From Gammaproteobacteria bacterium (GTDB taxonomy: Bacteria > Pseudomonadota > Gammaproteobacteria > Burkholderiales > Nitrosomonadaceae): 46,110 nucleotides of DNA. A model generated the notes under the pieces. The model was not told the origin of the DNA. It saw only the letters and a program-made list of their open reading frames with translations, and ran no database searches. Shown piece by piece: positions 26,193 through 35,759 of this stretch. Both the position numbers and the translations under genes were made by a program. The stretch covers positions 1 through 46,110 of the forward strand of contig JAUIIB010000020.1 in assembly GCA_030431985.1 (NCBI GenBank). Reading direction: 5' to 3'. How positions within the stretch are numbered: the stretch's first letter is position 1; the number at the start of each line of letters is the position of its first letter.

Positions 26193-26218
26193 ACGTCTTG
26201 GAATCAATAAAGCGTTAG

Positions 26219-26256
26219 ATGATTGACATGTGAGATAATCAAAGTATGTCAATCAT
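26219..26256. promoter_or_regulatory. 11-bp perfect inverted repeat overlapping a possible cysM promoter
   Basis: ATGATTGACAT (26219-26229) and its exact reverse complement ATGTCAATCAT (26246-26256) flank a 16-bp spacer, ending 12 bp before the cysM ATG. The left arm contains a perfect TTGACA (26223-26228); 16 bp later TATGTC (26245-26250) overlaps the right arm and could be a weak -10. Either a regulator operator or a leader hairpin next to the ribosome site is possible. Confidence 0.5.
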
Positions 26257-26268
26257 GGAATGTTTACT

Positions 26269-27156
26269 ATGTTAAAAACAATAGAAAATTTTGTTGGCAA
26301 CACACCGTTGGTTAAATTGAAGCGTATACCAGGTAAAACTAATAATACTATTCTTGCCAAACTTGAAGGTAACAATCCAGCTGGTTCGGTTAAAGACAGG
26401 CCGGCACTTTCCATGATTAAGCGTGCACAGCAACGCGGTGATATTAGACCGGGTGATACTTTGATAGAAGCTACAAGTGGAAATACCGGAATTGCATTAG
26501 CGATGGCAGCTGCGATCATGGGTTATCGCATGATTCTGATTATGCCTGAGAATCTGAGTATAGAGCGGCGTCAGTCAATGAGAGCCTTTGGATCTGAGAT
26601 TATCTTGACAGCGCAGGAGGGCAGCATGGAGCAGGCGAGAGATCTGGCCGAAAAGATGCGTGATGAGGGTAAAGGAATTATTCTTGACCAATTTGCAAAT
26701 TCGGATAATCCACTGGCACATTACGAAGGTACAGCGCCTGAAATTTGGCGTGATACAGCAGGTAAACTGACACATTTTGTCAGTAGTATGGGCACGACCG
26801 GTACGATTATGGGCTGTTCGCGTTTTTTTAAGGAACAGCGTGCATCAATTAGAGTTATTGGTGTGCAACCGGAGGAGGGGGCGCAGATACCGGGTATACG
26901 TAAGTGGCCAAAAGCCTATTTGCCAAAAATCTATGACGAGACGCGGGTCGACGATATGATTTTTGTTTCTCAGCTGGAGGCAGAAGAAATGACGCGACGT
27001 CTCGCAAGTGAAGAGGGTATTTTTGCCGGCATTTCATCGGGAGGTGCATTGGTTGCTGCCCTCAAACTATCGTCACAAGTTGAAAATGCTGTAATTGCAT
27101 TTATTGTTTGTGACAGGGGGGACCGCTATTTGTCTACAGGTGTTTTTCCGGCATAA
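26269..27156 (+). CDS. cysM: cysteine synthase B (O-acetylserine sulfhydrylase, CysM type)
   Basis: PLP fold-II enzyme making L-cysteine from O-acetylserine and sulfide or thiosulfate. With the ATG at 26269 it has 295 residues, typical for CysM. PLP lysine is K42 in GSVKDRPA; TSGNTGIALA binds the substrate carboxylate, GTTGT the PLP phosphate, and GISSGG lies near the end. CysM-specific features are ERRQSMRAFG, EQARDLAEKM, FVSSMGTTGTIMG, IPGIRKWPKAYLP and the C-terminal DRGDRYLSTGVF. The upstream in-frame ATG at 26260 has no ribosome site, while GGA stands 8-9 bases before 26269. It lies alone behind an inverted repeat. Confidence 0.93.
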   Translation: MLKTIENFVGNTPLVKLKRIPGKTNNTILAKLEGNNPAGSVKDRPALSMIKRAQQRGDIRPGDTLIEATSGNTGIALAMAAAIMGYRMILIMPENLSIERRQSMRAFGSEIILTAQEGSMEQARDLAEKMRDEGKGIILDQFANSDNPLAHYEGTAPEIWRDTAGKLTHFVSSMGTTGTIMGCSRFFKEQRASIRVIGVQPEEGAQIPGIRKWPKAYLPKIYDETRVDDMIFVSQLEAEEMTRRLASEEGIFAGISSGGALVAALKLSSQVENAVIAFIVCDRGDRYLSTGVFPA

Positions 27157-27183
27157 GCTGTACGTCAGACAATACGCAATTCC

Positions 27184-29208
27184 ATGAGGTATCGCCGTCT
27201 AATTATATTGTTGTTAATTCTAACATTCTGTTTGTTAGCGCTATCTGCTTCAACAGCATTTTCCCGGTTTACGTTACTACTTGATGATATCAAGCATCCT
27301 GTTTTTGAAGCGCAGTCTATACGCGTTCAATTCTCGGATTTGAGCGATGAATCCGGACAATTGGAGATTGTTATTGCGAGGATTGAACTACAAGATTATA
27401 TCTGGACGGGTGTTCGCTTATCATGTTCGGCATTTTTATTCGCAAACAATAGCATTCAATGTAAACGTGGCAGTATTATGGTACCGGGTTTTTTGCCACT
27501 TCCGGTTTCATTATCTTTTTATTCAGATACAAATTCTCTGGAAATCAACTTTAATCCTGGAAAAAATGAAAACTGGCAATTAAAGTTGTGGTGGGATGAG
27601 ACTGCGTGGCAAAGTGTTATAGCATTCCATAACGCTCAATTATCTACTATCGCTGCGTGGATACCAAATCTTGAACAGTTGCCTCAGCCGAAAGGCGGAA
27701 GGGTAAATGGAACGATTCGTTTGTCTGGTGATAAATCTAACCTGAGAACAGGAATTGCCGATTTGTCAGTTGATACACTGGCGTTTTCCGATCAAATGGG
27801 GTTGCGCGCCGGAGAGAATATTAAATTTACTGTTAAAGCGAATTTGAAGTACGTTTCCCGACTAAATGGGTGGCAGTGGGAAAGTGATATTCACTGGCAA
27901 CAAGGCGAGGTTTTTTGGCAACCGATTTATTTAATTGGAAACGGCCACAACCTGAGTCTAAGCGGTTTTGCCGACAGTGAAAAGATTAGATTCAAAGACT
28001 GTAGTTTAGTATTGACCGATATCGGGATTTTTGATTTTTCGGGACTGTTTAATTTTGTTGATAGACGGCTAGATACTTTTAAACTGGAGTCAGAGGGTAT
28101 TGCATTATCGGTAATATACAATCAGCTGTTAAAACCACTTTTACAGGATACAGCATTTGCGGACATGGAAGTTGCAGGGCAGATTGATCTGTCAGCACAA
28201 ATGGATGCTGGTGAATTACGGTCTGTATCTATTGGTTTGGATGAAATAAGTATCGATGACCAACGTAAACGTTTTGCATTTCACCGCCTGAATGCCCATA
28301 TCCCATGGGAGTCAGATAACGCTACAATTGCTGATATCCGGTTATTGCATGGCCAGATTTTATCTATACCAATAGGGGAAGTGCGTGTTCCTCTGGAAAT
28401 CAATGGACGCAATTTGTATTTGCCTCAACTAACCCTTCCGGTGTTGAATGGTTTATTAAAACTAGAGGCATTCAATGCGGATTATACAGAGACGGGATGG
28501 CGCTGGGGATTTAACGGTGAACTATCTGAAGTATCGATGAAGGCGTTGACTGAAGCACTGCAAGTTCAGCCTATGCGGGGTACCGTATCCGGTCTGATAC
28601 CAGATGTACGTTATGATGGTTCCAGCGTTACGGTAAACGGCATTCTGCAACTCAATGTTTTCGATGGAAGTATCGTAATTCATAATATGAAGCTAATAGA
28701 GCCAATGGGGCTTGCGCCGCATTTGAAGGCAGATATTGCCATGCGTGACTTGGATCTGGAATTGTTAACTGGTACATTTTCTTTTGGAAAAGTTCAAGGG
28801 CGAATTGATGTCGATGTACTTAATTTTGAACTCGCAAACTGGAAACCGGTGCATTTCGATGCGCGTTTATTGAGTAGTCCGGGCAATTATCCGCGTCGAA
28901 TCAGTCAGGCTGCGATAGAAAATATTTCTGCGCTGGGTGGAGAGGGTGCTATGGTTGCTATTCAACGCAGTTTTCTGCGTTTTTTTGAAGAATTTCGTTA
29001 TTCAAAAATAGGGTGGCGTTGTGCCCTGCGTCTTGATGTTTGTTACATGGGCGGTATTGAGACTACACCACAATTTCGTTATACATTGGTGAAAGGTGGT
29101 GGGATCCCTGCGATTACGGTAATAGGCTATAATCAAAAGGTGGGCTGGCAGGAACTGATTGATCGTTTGCAACGCATTACCAGTGAAAATGAACCAATTA
29201 TCCAATAG
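27184..29208 (+). CDS. ydbH: YdbH-like AsmA-family intermembrane lipid-transport protein
   Basis: 674 residues: one N-terminal TM (about 7-27) followed by a long beta-rich region without cysteine motifs, the pattern of AsmA-like bridge proteins (TamB, YhdP, YdbH). C-terminal segments such as GRIDVDVLNFELANWKPVHFD and RISQAAIENISALGGEGA are typical of the dicarboxylate-transport/YdbH domain. Identification is strengthened by the next two genes, YnbE-like and YdbL-like, as in the E. coli ydbH-ynbE-ydbL operon, where YdbH and YnbE bridge inner and outer membranes and help move phospholipids outward. It is 27 bp after cysM without a terminator between them, so read-through is likely. Confidence 0.85.
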   Translation: MRYRRLIILLLILTFCLLALSASTAFSRFTLLLDDIKHPVFEAQSIRVQFSDLSDESGQLEIVIARIELQDYIWTGVRLSCSAFLFANNSIQCKRGSIMVPGFLPLPVSLSFYSDTNSLEINFNPGKNENWQLKLWWDETAWQSVIAFHNAQLSTIAAWIPNLEQLPQPKGGRVNGTIRLSGDKSNLRTGIADLSVDTLAFSDQMGLRAGENIKFTVKANLKYVSRLNGWQWESDIHWQQGEVFWQPIYLIGNGHNLSLSGFADSEKIRFKDCSLVLTDIGIFDFSGLFNFVDRRLDTFKLESEGIALSVIYNQLLKPLLQDTAFADMEVAGQIDLSAQMDAGELRSVSIGLDEISIDDQRKRFAFHRLNAHIPWESDNATIADIRLLHGQILSIPIGEVRVPLEINGRNLYLPQLTLPVLNGLLKLEAFNADYTETGWRWGFNGELSEVSMKALTEALQVQPMRGTVSGLIPDVRYDGSSVTVNGILQLNVFDGSIVIHNMKLIEPMGLAPHLKADIAMRDLDLELLTGTFSFGKVQGRIDVDVLNFELANWKPVHFDARLLSSPGNYPRRISQAAIENISALGGEGAMVAIQRSFLRFFEEFRYSKIGWRCALRLDVCYMGGIETTPQFRYTLVKGGGIPAITVIGYNQKVGWQELIDRLQRITSENEPIIQ

Positions 29209-29227
29209 ACTAATCAAAGGCGTAGAA

Positions 29228-29389
29228 ATGAAAATTAAATATTTTTGTGTGGTTTTGCTAGCGTTTTGGATTGCACTTTTAACATCATGCGTGACGATCA
29301 ATATTTATTTCCCGGCGGCGGCTGCAGAAAAGGCGGCTGATAAGATTATTGAAGAAGTTTGGCAGCTAGATCAAAAGGAAGAAGACTAG
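29228..29389 (+). CDS. ynbE: YnbE-like outer-membrane lipoprotein
   Basis: 53-residue lipoprotein with signal peptide and lipobox LTSC, acylated cysteine at C21, followed by the YnbE-family hallmark VTINIYFPAAAAEKAADKII and an acidic tail. In E. coli YnbE docks on the C-terminal end of YdbH to form the outer-membrane side of the bridge. The start at 29228 is chosen because AAGG precedes it at a suitable distance and it yields a proper lipoprotein signal; a longer frame would overlap the end of ydbH. It starts 19 bp after the ydbH stop. Confidence 0.88.
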   Translation: MKIKYFCVVLLAFWIALLTSCVTINIYFPAAAAEKAADKIIEEVWQLDQKEED

Positions 29390-29455
29390 TAAGTTTAAAC
29401 CGTTTGTTGCAAGTCAATGTTAATTAAGTTTATCAATTATTAATTCAGGGCAAAC

Positions 29456-29887
29456 ATGATCAATCATCTAAAAATTTTTGTGCTATTGGCGCTTTTGTTA
29501 ATGTTAGTGGGGATTCCTGCTTTATGTCATGCAGAGGCGAATCTGGAAATTAATACACCGGCAATAGCGAGTGTCAAACAAAGTATGCAAAGTCGGCATG
29601 CTCAATTGGATGAATATTATAATAGTGGTGCCGTTGGCTTGACTCAAGATGGAACTGTTCAGTTACGTGATGCAAATGCAGTGCCGCTGGCTAAGCGACA
29701 ACAGGTTAATACGCTTGTCGCAGCTGAAAACAGGGACAGAGACACACTATATCGTGAAATAGCGCGAGCAAATAACCATCCCGAATGGGAAGCCAAAATC
29801 AGATCTACGTTCGGGCAGCGCTGGATTAGTCGTGCAAAATCTGGCTGGTGGTATAAAGCAAGTAATGGTGCCTGGAAGCAGAAATAA
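29456..29887 (+). CDS. ydbL: YdbL-like periplasmic protein (DUF1318)
   Basis: 143 residues with a signal peptide (about 8-27, ending CHAEA). The mature part has the DUF1318/YdbL pattern: IASVKQSMQSRHAQLDEYYN, then GTVQLRDANAVPLAKRQQV, then VAAENRDRDTLYREIARAN, and ends with a tryptophan-rich GWWYKASNGAWKQK. In the enterobacterial operon YdbL works with YdbH and YnbE, probably as a periplasmic modulator of their interaction. It is third in the operon, 66 bp after ynbE. Confidence 0.87.
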   Translation: MINHLKIFVLLALLLMLVGIPALCHAEANLEINTPAIASVKQSMQSRHAQLDEYYNSGAVGLTQDGTVQLRDANAVPLAKRQQVNTLVAAENRDRDTLYREIARANNHPEWEAKIRSTFGQRWISRAKSGWWYKASNGAWKQK

Positions 29888-30103
29888 AATAGAAAAAGCA
29901 TAGTGCGTGCGCTATTTCGCGGAAGTAAGATTGTTTTTAAACATAAACCACCCTTTTACATCGTATAAATAATGTGATAATCATATAGGCAGGTGAGTAT
30001 TTATTGACGTATGTGCGAACTGAATAGATTGGGATCGGTCTTATAGATTGGTAAAATAATTAAGTATCAAGTTATCGAAAGAAGAAAAGGAGGTTGTTCA
30101 ATA

Positions 30104-30781
30104 ATGGATCAGAATTTTTCGACAATAGCCAGAAAAACACATGCAGGGTCTGCAATAGAGATCAATAAGGTGCTGCGTAATACCTATATGCTGCTAGCGT
30201 TGACACTATTGTTTAGTGGACTCACTGCAGCTATTTCTATGGCAATGAATATGCCGCCCATGACATACCTAATATCTGTCATTGGCGGTATGGTGATTGC
30301 TATGTTTGTTTTGCCTCGCTTTGCGAATTCTACAGCGGGTATCGGTATTGTTTTCTTGGTTACTGGGCTTCTAGGTTTTGGATTGGGACCAATACTGACT
30401 ATGTATGCATCCTTGCCTAATGGCAGCAATGTCATCATGTTATCGTTGGGTGGTACAGGTGTAATCTTTATGGGTTTGTCGGCGTATGCACTTGCGACTC
30501 GTAAAGACTTCAGTTTTCTTGGTGGTTTCTTGATGGTGGGTTTTTTGCTAGTGCTGCTTGCATCGCTTGCCAATATTTTTCTGGCCATTCCAGCAATGTC
30601 GCTGATGATTTCTGCTGTTGTCATTATGCTGATGAGTGGCTTTATTCTGCATGACACCAGTCGTATTATTCATGGCGGCGAGACGAATTATATTTTAGCA
30701 ACAATCGGATTGTATATGACGATTTTTAACATATTCATCAGTCTGTTGCAGATTCTGGGCGTTCTGGGTGGTGATGATTGA
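30104..30781 (+). CDS. Bax inhibitor-1 / YccA family membrane protein
   Basis: 225-residue integral membrane protein with seven hydrophobic segments (about 28-48, 53-72, 80-103, 107-125, 133-154, 158-176 and 200-221). It has the BI-1 family N-terminal VLRNTYMLLALTLLFSGLTA and the conserved HDTSRIIHGGETNY before the last helix. E. coli YccA in this family interacts with the FtsH protease; related proteins leak calcium. A very strong ribosome site (AGGAGG) precedes the ATG. It stands alone between the ydbHL operon and a strong terminator. Confidence 0.9.
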   Translation: MDQNFSTIARKTHAGSAIEINKVLRNTYMLLALTLLFSGLTAAISMAMNMPPMTYLISVIGGMVIAMFVLPRFANSTAGIGIVFLVTGLLGFGLGPILTMYASLPNGSNVIMLSLGGTGVIFMGLSAYALATRKDFSFLGGFLMVGFLLVLLASLANIFLAIPAMSLMISAVVIMLMSGFILHDTSRIIHGGETNYILATIGLYMTIFNIFISLLQILGVLGGDD

Positions 30782-30801
30782 TTGTTTTCTATCATGATTA
30801 C

Positions 30802-30836
30802 AAAACAAAGCCCCGGCATGCCGGGGCTTTGTTTTT
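30802..30836 (+). terminator. strong, perfectly symmetric terminator after the BI-1 gene
   Basis: A 34-bp perfect palindrome (30802-30835) with a GC-rich core GCCCCGGCATGCCGGGGC, flanked by an A-run on the left and T-run on the right, so it can terminate in both directions. Confidence 0.92.
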
Positions 30837-30877
30837 ATAATTATCCGCTTTATACAAAGTTAAGGATTCACGCATTT

Positions 30878-31057
30878 ATGGATTGGATGAAAATTGTTAC
30901 GGCATTGGCTCTAGTCATGTTCATTGTGTATCTGTTTCCAAGGGCACGTTATATGCTAAAAAACAGCCCTAAAGGCTCATCTTCAGACTGGATGAGTTTT
31001 ATTGTTCCTATTGTTGTAATTGTGCTGTTCATCATGTTACTTGTGCAGCTGGTTTAG
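30878..31057 (+). CDS. 59-residue two-TM membrane protein of unknown function
   Basis: The frame MDWMKIVTALALVMFIVY... encodes two hydrophobic helices (about 4-20 and 40-58) joined by a basic loop (PRARYMLKNSPKG). Start at 30878, with AAGGA 11 bases upstream; Met4 (30887) is an alternative. It begins after the BI-1 terminator, so it needs its own promoter, which I could not identify. Its stop lies 2 bp from the end of the convergent glnS. I do not recognise the family; the clean two-helix pattern argues that it is a real gene. Confidence 0.65.
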   Translation: MDWMKIVTALALVMFIVYLFPRARYMLKNSPKGSSSDWMSFIVPIVVIVLFIMLLVQLV

Positions 31058-31059
31058 TA

Positions 31060-32754
31060 TCAGCTATTGGATTGCTTCGCCCAGGTGTCTCGTAAAGTAA
31101 CGGCTCGATTAAATACAGGCCTACCAGGCTGACTCGCTAATTTGTCGGCAACAAAATAACCGTTACGTTCAAACTGAAAACATTGTTCAGGCTCTGCTTC
31201 GTACAATTTGGGTTCCGCATAAGCATGGATCGTTGTTTTTGAATCTGGATTGAGAGAAGTTTTATAATCTTTGCCGCTGATATCGGGGTAAGGGTCAGTA
31301 AATAAGCGGTCGTAGAGACGAATTTCAATGTGTTGCGCATGCTGGGCAGACAGCCAGTGTATGTTCCCTTTAACTTTTCTTTTGTTCGCGCCATCAGTTC
31401 CGCTTTTTGTGTCCGGATCGTAGGTACAATGCACCGCAGTAATGTCACCCTGAGCGTCTTTCTCAATGCGAACACATTTTACGATGTAGGCGTAGCGCAG
31501 GCGAACTTCCGTATCCGGTGCCAGACGAAAAAAGCCTTTGACGGGATTTTCCATAAAATCATCTTGCTCGATATATATAATTTTTGAAAATGGGACAGTT
31601 CGCTTATCCCATTCCGGTTTTTGCGGATGATTGGGAGCGTGGCAATCTTCTTCCTGATCATCAGGGTAGTTGTCGATAATGAGTTTTAAAGGTTTCAATA
31701 TGGCAATGCGGCGTGGTGCATTTTCATTAAGGTCTTCACGTAGACAATCTTCTAACACATTGATGTCAATCCATGAATCAGCTTTGCTAACGCCAATACG
31801 TTCGGCAAACATGCGAATCGAGCGAGGTGTGTAGCCACGTCGGCGTACGCCGGCTATTGTGCTGAGGCGAGGATCATCCCAGCCGTCGACGAGCTTTTGA
31901 TCGACCAGTTCGATGAGTTTACGCTTACTCATAACCGTATATGTCAGGTTTAGGCGTGCAAACTCAATCTGTTGTGGATGACAGTGCAATTGATTATTGA
32001 GTTGATCGAGAACCCAGTCGTAGAGTGGACGATGATCTTCAAATTCAAGTGTACATAATGAATGGGTTATTTTTTCAAGCGCATCTGATATGCAGTGCGT
32101 GTAATCGTACATAGGATAAATGCACCATTTATTGCCCGTACGCTGGTGATGTACGTGTCGAATGCGGTAAATGACCGGATCTCGCAAATTAAGATTAGGC
32201 GAAGCCATATCGATTTTAGCGCGAAGTACGTGAGCGCCTTCAGGAAATTCGCCCGCTTTCATACGTCGAAACAAATCTAAATTTTCAGCAACGGGACGTT
32301 CCCGGTAAGGACTATCTTGCCCCGGTTGGGTTAGTGTGCCACGCCGCTCGCGAATTTCTTCGGCAGATTGACTATCGACATATGCTCGCCCAAGCGTGAT
32401 CAAGTGTTCAGCAAACATGTAAAGCTGATCAAAATAATCAGAGGAATAGTACAGATGTTTTCCCCAGTCAAAACCCAGCCATCGTACATTGTCGCAGATG
32501 GCATCTACATATTCCTGGGCTTCTTTTTCCGGATTGGTATCATCAAATCGAAGATGGCATATGCCTTGATATTCTTCAGCGATACCGAAGTTTAAACAGA
32601 TACTTTTTGCGTGACCGATATGCAAATATCCATTCGGTTCTGGAGGGAAGCGCGTTTCAACGCGTCCTTTCCATTTGCCGGCGCGGTTGTCTTCGTTAAT
32701 AATGCTTCGGATAAAATTGGAAACTACAGGTTCTTCTGCTGGTGTTTTTTTCAT
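31060..32754 (-). CDS. glnS: glutaminyl-tRNA synthetase
   Basis: 564-residue class-I synthetase charging tRNA-Gln. The HIGH motif is [12 protein letters not shown] (H45-H48), the KMSKS loop appears as VMSKRKL, and characteristic GlnRS segments are [50 protein letters not shown] and [13 protein letters not shown]. The C-terminal anticodon-binding beta-barrels are complete ([13 protein letters not shown]). Presence of GlnRS fits a beta- or gammaproteobacterium. No clear ribosome site precedes the ATG. It is transcribed away from the divergent rplM-rpsI promoter. Confidence 0.97.
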   Translation of the reverse strand: MKKTPAEEPVVSNFIRSIINEDNRAGKWKGRVETRFPPEPNGYLHIGHAKSICLNFGIAEEYQGICHLRFDDTNPEKEAQEYVDAICDNVRWLGFDWGKHLYYSSDYFDQLYMFAEHLITLGRAYVDSQSAEEIRERRGTLTQPGQDSPYRERPVAENLDLFRRMKAGEFPEGAHVLRAKIDMASPNLNLRDPVIYRIRHVHHQRTGNKWCIYPMYDYTHCISDALEKITHSLCTLEFEDHRPLYDWVLDQLNNQLHCHPQQIEFARLNLTYTVMSKRKLIELVDQKLVDGWDDPRLSTIAGVRRRGYTPRSIRMFAERIGVSKADSWIDINVLEDCLREDLNENAPRRIAILKPLKLIIDNYPDDQEEDCHAPNHPQKPEWDKRTVPFSKIIYIEQDDFMENPVKGFFRLAPDTEVRLRYAYIVKCVRIEKDAQGDITAVHCTYDPDTKSGTDGANKRKVKGNIHWLSAQHAQHIEIRLYDRLFTDPYPDISGKDYKTSLNPDSKTTIHAYAEPKLYEAEPEQCFQFERNGYFVADKLASQPGRPVFNRAVTLRDTWAKQSNS

Positions 32755-32903
32755 AGAAATGGCTAAGTTTGTTTGCCTGCATCATCGATGATGATATGTC
32801 TTCAGTATAAGTTGATTAAGAACGCATTATAACCATGACGTAGTTGTTTTAGAATCCATCTACCTATATATAGCCGAGTGTTTATCCTGCATGTATACTT
32901 TGT

Positions 32904-32932
32904 TTGACTTTTTTCCTTGCTTAGCATAGAAT
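32904..32932 (+). promoter_or_regulatory. sigma-70 promoter of rplM-rpsI
   Basis: TTGACT (32904-32909), a 17-bp spacer and TAGAAT (32927-32932) form a near-consensus promoter. Transcription would begin near 32939, about 34 bases before the rplM start. Confidence 0.75.
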
Positions 32933-32972
32933 CTCCGGCTCTTTTTCATCAATATGCAGGATAGATTTTTTC

Positions 32973-33407
32973 GTGAAAACATTCTCAGCCAAACCTCATG
33001 AAGTCAAGCATGAATGGTTTGTTATAGATGCGACTGATAAAGTATTGGGCCGCCTTGCTTCAGTGATTGCGCATCGCCTACGGGGTAAGCACAAAGCTAT
33101 TTATACGCCTCATGTAGATACAGGCGATTACATTGTCGTAATTAATGTTGACAAGTTACGCGTTACCGGTAATAAAGCGGATGATAAGAAATACTACCGG
33201 CATACTGGTTATCCAGGCGGATTGTATGAAACAAATTTCAGAAAAATGCATGCACGTTTTCCGGGCAGGCCGTTAGAAAAAGCTGTAAAAGGAATGTTGC
33301 CTAAAGGCCCACTTGGGTATGGCATGATAAAGAAACTTAAACTGTATGCAGGTAACTCCCATCCGCATGCTGCACAACAACCTCAACCTTTAGAGGTCAG
33401 AGCCTAA
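32973..33407 (+). CDS. rplM: 50S ribosomal protein L13
   Basis: 144 residues matching bacterial L13 over its whole length: [23 protein letters not shown] at the start, [18 protein letters not shown], then [12 protein letters not shown], and the [21 protein letters not shown] block near the end. The start is GTG at 32973, with AGGA about 11 bases upstream. It forms the conserved rplM-rpsI pair, with 2 bp between the genes. Confidence 0.98.
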   Translation: MKTFSAKPHEVKHEWFVIDATDKVLGRLASVIAHRLRGKHKAIYTPHVDTGDYIVVINVDKLRVTGNKADDKKYYRHTGYPGGLYETNFRKMHARFPGRPLEKAVKGMLPKGPLGYGMIKKLKLYAGNSHPHAAQQPQPLEVRA

Positions 33408-33409
33408 AA

Positions 33410-33802
33410 ATGAGTACAGAATATCATTACGGAACCGGTCGTCGTAAAAGTGCGGTTGCGCGTGTTTTTATCAAATCAGGTACAGGTTCAATTATTGTGA
33501 ATAACAAACCTGTTGATGAGTTTTTCTCACGTGAGACGGGGCGCATGATTGTACGGCAGCCCTTGGAATTGACAGATAATCTGGCAACTTTTGACATCAT
33601 GGTCAACATTCATGGTGGCGGCGAATCAGGTCAAGCAGGTGCGGTGCGTCATGGTATTACGCGTGCTTTGATTGAATATGATACCGAACTTAAGCCCATA
33701 TTAAGCAAAGCAGGCCTAGTAACGCGTGATGCGCGCGAAGTTGAAAGAAAGAAAGTAGGATTACGTAAAGCAAGGCGGCGTAAGCAGTTTTCTAAACGTT
33801 AA
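33410..33802 (+). CDS. rpsI: 30S ribosomal protein S9
   Basis: 130 residues matching S9: [18 protein letters not shown] at the N-terminus, [23 protein letters not shown] central segment, and the basic C-terminal tail [19 protein letters not shown], which reaches the P-site tRNA in the ribosome. Directly follows rplM and ends before a strong terminator. Confidence 0.98.
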   Translation: MSTEYHYGTGRRKSAVARVFIKSGTGSIIVNNKPVDEFFSRETGRMIVRQPLELTDNLATFDIMVNIHGGGESGQAGAVRHGITRALIEYDTELKPILSKAGLVTRDAREVERKKVGLRKARRRKQFSKR

Positions 33803-33823
33803 CGATTCGTCTTATTTGTATGT

Positions 33824-33855
33824 AAAAAGCCGCCTGTTGAATGGCGGCTTTTTTA
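33824..33855 (+). terminator. terminator after rplM-rpsI
   Basis: GCCGCC (33829-33834) pairs with GGCGGC (33843-33848), extended by an A-run on the left and T-run on the right (33849-33854). Confidence 0.9.
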
Positions 33856-33916
33856 TTTTTGTGGTGTATTATATTGTTCAAGCAAAATTGTTTATCAGGC
33901 TAGGTGCAGAGCGTAT

Positions 33917-34951
33917 ATGATTAAAGCGGGAATTGTTGGTGGGACGGGTTATACCGGCGTAGAGTTATTGAGATTTCTGGCTTGCCATCCTGAAGTGTGT
34001 ATTACGGCCATCACCTCGCGTAGTGAAGCAGGTATTGATGTTGCCGAGTTATTTAGCAGCCTGAGAAGTTTTATTGATCTGAAATTCAGCGACCCAGCAG
34101 AAGCGAGGTTGGATTTGTGTGATGTCGTCTTTTTTGCGACGCCCAACGGGATTGCCATGCAGCAGGCAGAAGCTTTAATCAAAGCGGGTGTGAAGGTGAT
34201 AGATCTTGCCGCCGATTTTCGTATTGAAAACATTGCCGAGTGGGAAAAATGGTATGGTATGCCGCATGCCTGTCCTGAGCTGGCTGCTGAAGCGGTATAT
34301 GGTTTGCCGGAAGTTAACAGAGATAAGATTAAGCGTGCTCGGCTGGTGGCTAATCCGGGATGTTATCCGACAGCAGTGCAACTTGGTTTCTTGCCTATTA
34401 TCGAGGCGGGATTTGTTGATACCGATCATCTGATTGCAGATGTAAAATCTGGTGTATCCGGTGCTGGCAGAAAAGCGGCAGTCCATACGCTCCATGCGGA
34501 GGCATCTGATAATTTTAAGGCTTATGGAGTTCCCGGTCATCGTCATCTTCCCGAAATCACGCAAGGATTATCCAAAATAGCGGGTGCTCAGGTAGGTCTT
34601 ACATTCGTGCCGCATTTAGTGCCAATGGTCCGTGGTATCCATGCGACACTGTATGCACGATTAACCGAAAAGAAGGCGGTTGATTTGCAAGAATTATATG
34701 AAAAGCGATATGCCAATGAACCGTTTGTGGATGTTTTGCCTGCAGGAACACATCCGGAAACACGTTCGGTGCGCGGTTCAAATATTTGTCGTATCGCGGT
34801 GCATCGGCCGCAGGACAGTGATACTGTTGTGATTCTCTCGGTAACGGATAATCTGGTTAAAGGTGCTGCAGGACAGGCGGTACAAAACATGAATATTTTA
34901 TTTGGTTATCCTGAGACCCTGGGTGTTAGTCAAATACCGTTGATACCTTAG
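33917..34951 (+). CDS. argC: N-acetyl-gamma-glutamyl-phosphate reductase
   Basis: 344-residue NADPH-dependent enzyme of arginine biosynthesis. The dinucleotide-binding loop is [15 protein letters not shown], the catalytic cysteine is C149 in NPGCYPTA, followed by GAGRKA and HRHLPEI motifs, and it ends with the normal [13 protein letters not shown]. Length and all motifs are typical of the full-length bacterial type. The terminator after rpsI separates it from the ribosomal operon, while no terminator separates it from the following membrane protein and bactofilin genes. Confidence 0.96.
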   Translation: MIKAGIVGGTGYTGVELLRFLACHPEVCITAITSRSEAGIDVAELFSSLRSFIDLKFSDPAEARLDLCDVVFFATPNGIAMQQAEALIKAGVKVIDLAADFRIENIAEWEKWYGMPHACPELAAEAVYGLPEVNRDKIKRARLVANPGCYPTAVQLGFLPIIEAGFVDTDHLIADVKSGVSGAGRKAAVHTLHAEASDNFKAYGVPGHRHLPEITQGLSKIAGAQVGLTFVPHLVPMVRGIHATLYARLTEKKAVDLQELYEKRYANEPFVDVLPAGTHPETRSVRGSNICRIAVHRPQDSDTVVILSVTDNLVKGAAGQAVQNMNILFGYPETLGVSQIPLIP

Positions 34952-35010
34952 TTATTGCATGGCGATTCAAATTCGATTATGTTGGAAATTTGATTTGTTG
35001 GACGTTTAAT

Positions 35011-35751
35011 GTGAAAAAAAAAATAGAGAACAGCTCCGATTTATTTCCAGGACGTGTCGTTGTACGTCCGCAAGTTTCATGGCAGTCCCGTTTGCGGAAT
35101 ATGTTGTTAGTTTGTTTATTATTATTACTGCTATCTTGGGTTATGTTTGAGATGGGGCGGCGGTCGACCGGTGAAGTGGATGCCGCTTCATTGATCGTTC
35201 CCGGTGAACCCTATCATATGGCCACGTGTTCGAAAACAAAACGAAAAAACCTGTGTGCCCAACTGGCTGAATTGACACGCCAGTTCCAGATTTCTCAAAC
35301 AACCAACGATGATTTGGTTAAACAAACTGGTTTACTCAGTAAAGAAAATAATAGATTGAAGCAAGAACTCGATTTCTTTGAACACGTCATGACTGGTAAT
35401 ACAAAGCTGGAGAATGGAATTGCGGTACACCAGTTTAGTTTGAAAAAAGACGGACGCCCACAATTGTATCGGTACACGGTATCACTGGTTCAGGGCGGAC
35501 AGCGACCGAAAGATTTCAAGGGTACACTGAAATTTTTTGTGAATTTGCGGCAAAACGATCAGCGAAGAACTGTGTTATTGACGAATAAAGAGGCAAAACA
35601 AAATTTCCCGATTCATTTAAAGTTTTATCATAGAATAGAAGAATCTTTCAAAGTGCCGCCGGATACAATTGTTGAGAGTATCAAAGTAGAAGTTTTTAAA
35701 CAGGGTGATTCAAAAGTTTTATTGACACAAACTGTAGAATTGTCCAAGTAA
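35011..35751 (+). CDS. single-TM coiled-coil protein linked to bactofilin, unknown function
   Basis: 246 residues from a GTG start at 35011, with TGGA about ten bases upstream. A basic cytoplasmic N-terminus (about 30 residues) leads into one TM (about 32-50). A heptad-like coiled-coil stretch follows (about 80-120, with LTRQFQISQTTNDDLVKQ and LLSKENNRLKQELDF), and a periplasmic beta-rich C-terminal domain (YRYTVSLVQGGQRP, FKGTLKFFVNL) ends the protein. The layout resembles an envelope scaffold protein. Eight bp separate it from the bactofilin gene, so the two probably act together, for example linking a bactofilin polymer to the membrane or cell wall. I do not recognise a characterised family; function is inferred from context only. 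Confidence 0.75.
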   Translation: MKKKIENSSDLFPGRVVVRPQVSWQSRLRNMLLVCLLLLLLSWVMFEMGRRSTGEVDAASLIVPGEPYHMATCSKTKRKNLCAQLAELTRQFQISQTTNDDLVKQTGLLSKENNRLKQELDFFEHVMTGNTKLENGIAVHQFSLKKDGRPQLYRYTVSLVQGGQRPKDFKGTLKFFVNLRQNDQRRTVLLTNKEAKQNFPIHLKFYHRIEESFKVPPDTIVESIKVEVFKQGDSKVLLTQTVELSK

Positions 35752-35759
35752 AGGAGATT

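Noticed and set aside
30184..30657. 157-codon open frame on the - strand
   Set aside because: Antisense shadow of the BI-1 gene; its repeated Pro/Ile/Lys pattern reflects the complement of membrane-helix codons.
32780..32793. 14-bp palindrome CATCATCGATGATG upstream of glnS
   Set aside because: Built from simple ATC/GAT repeats, with no promoter alignment; likely chance.
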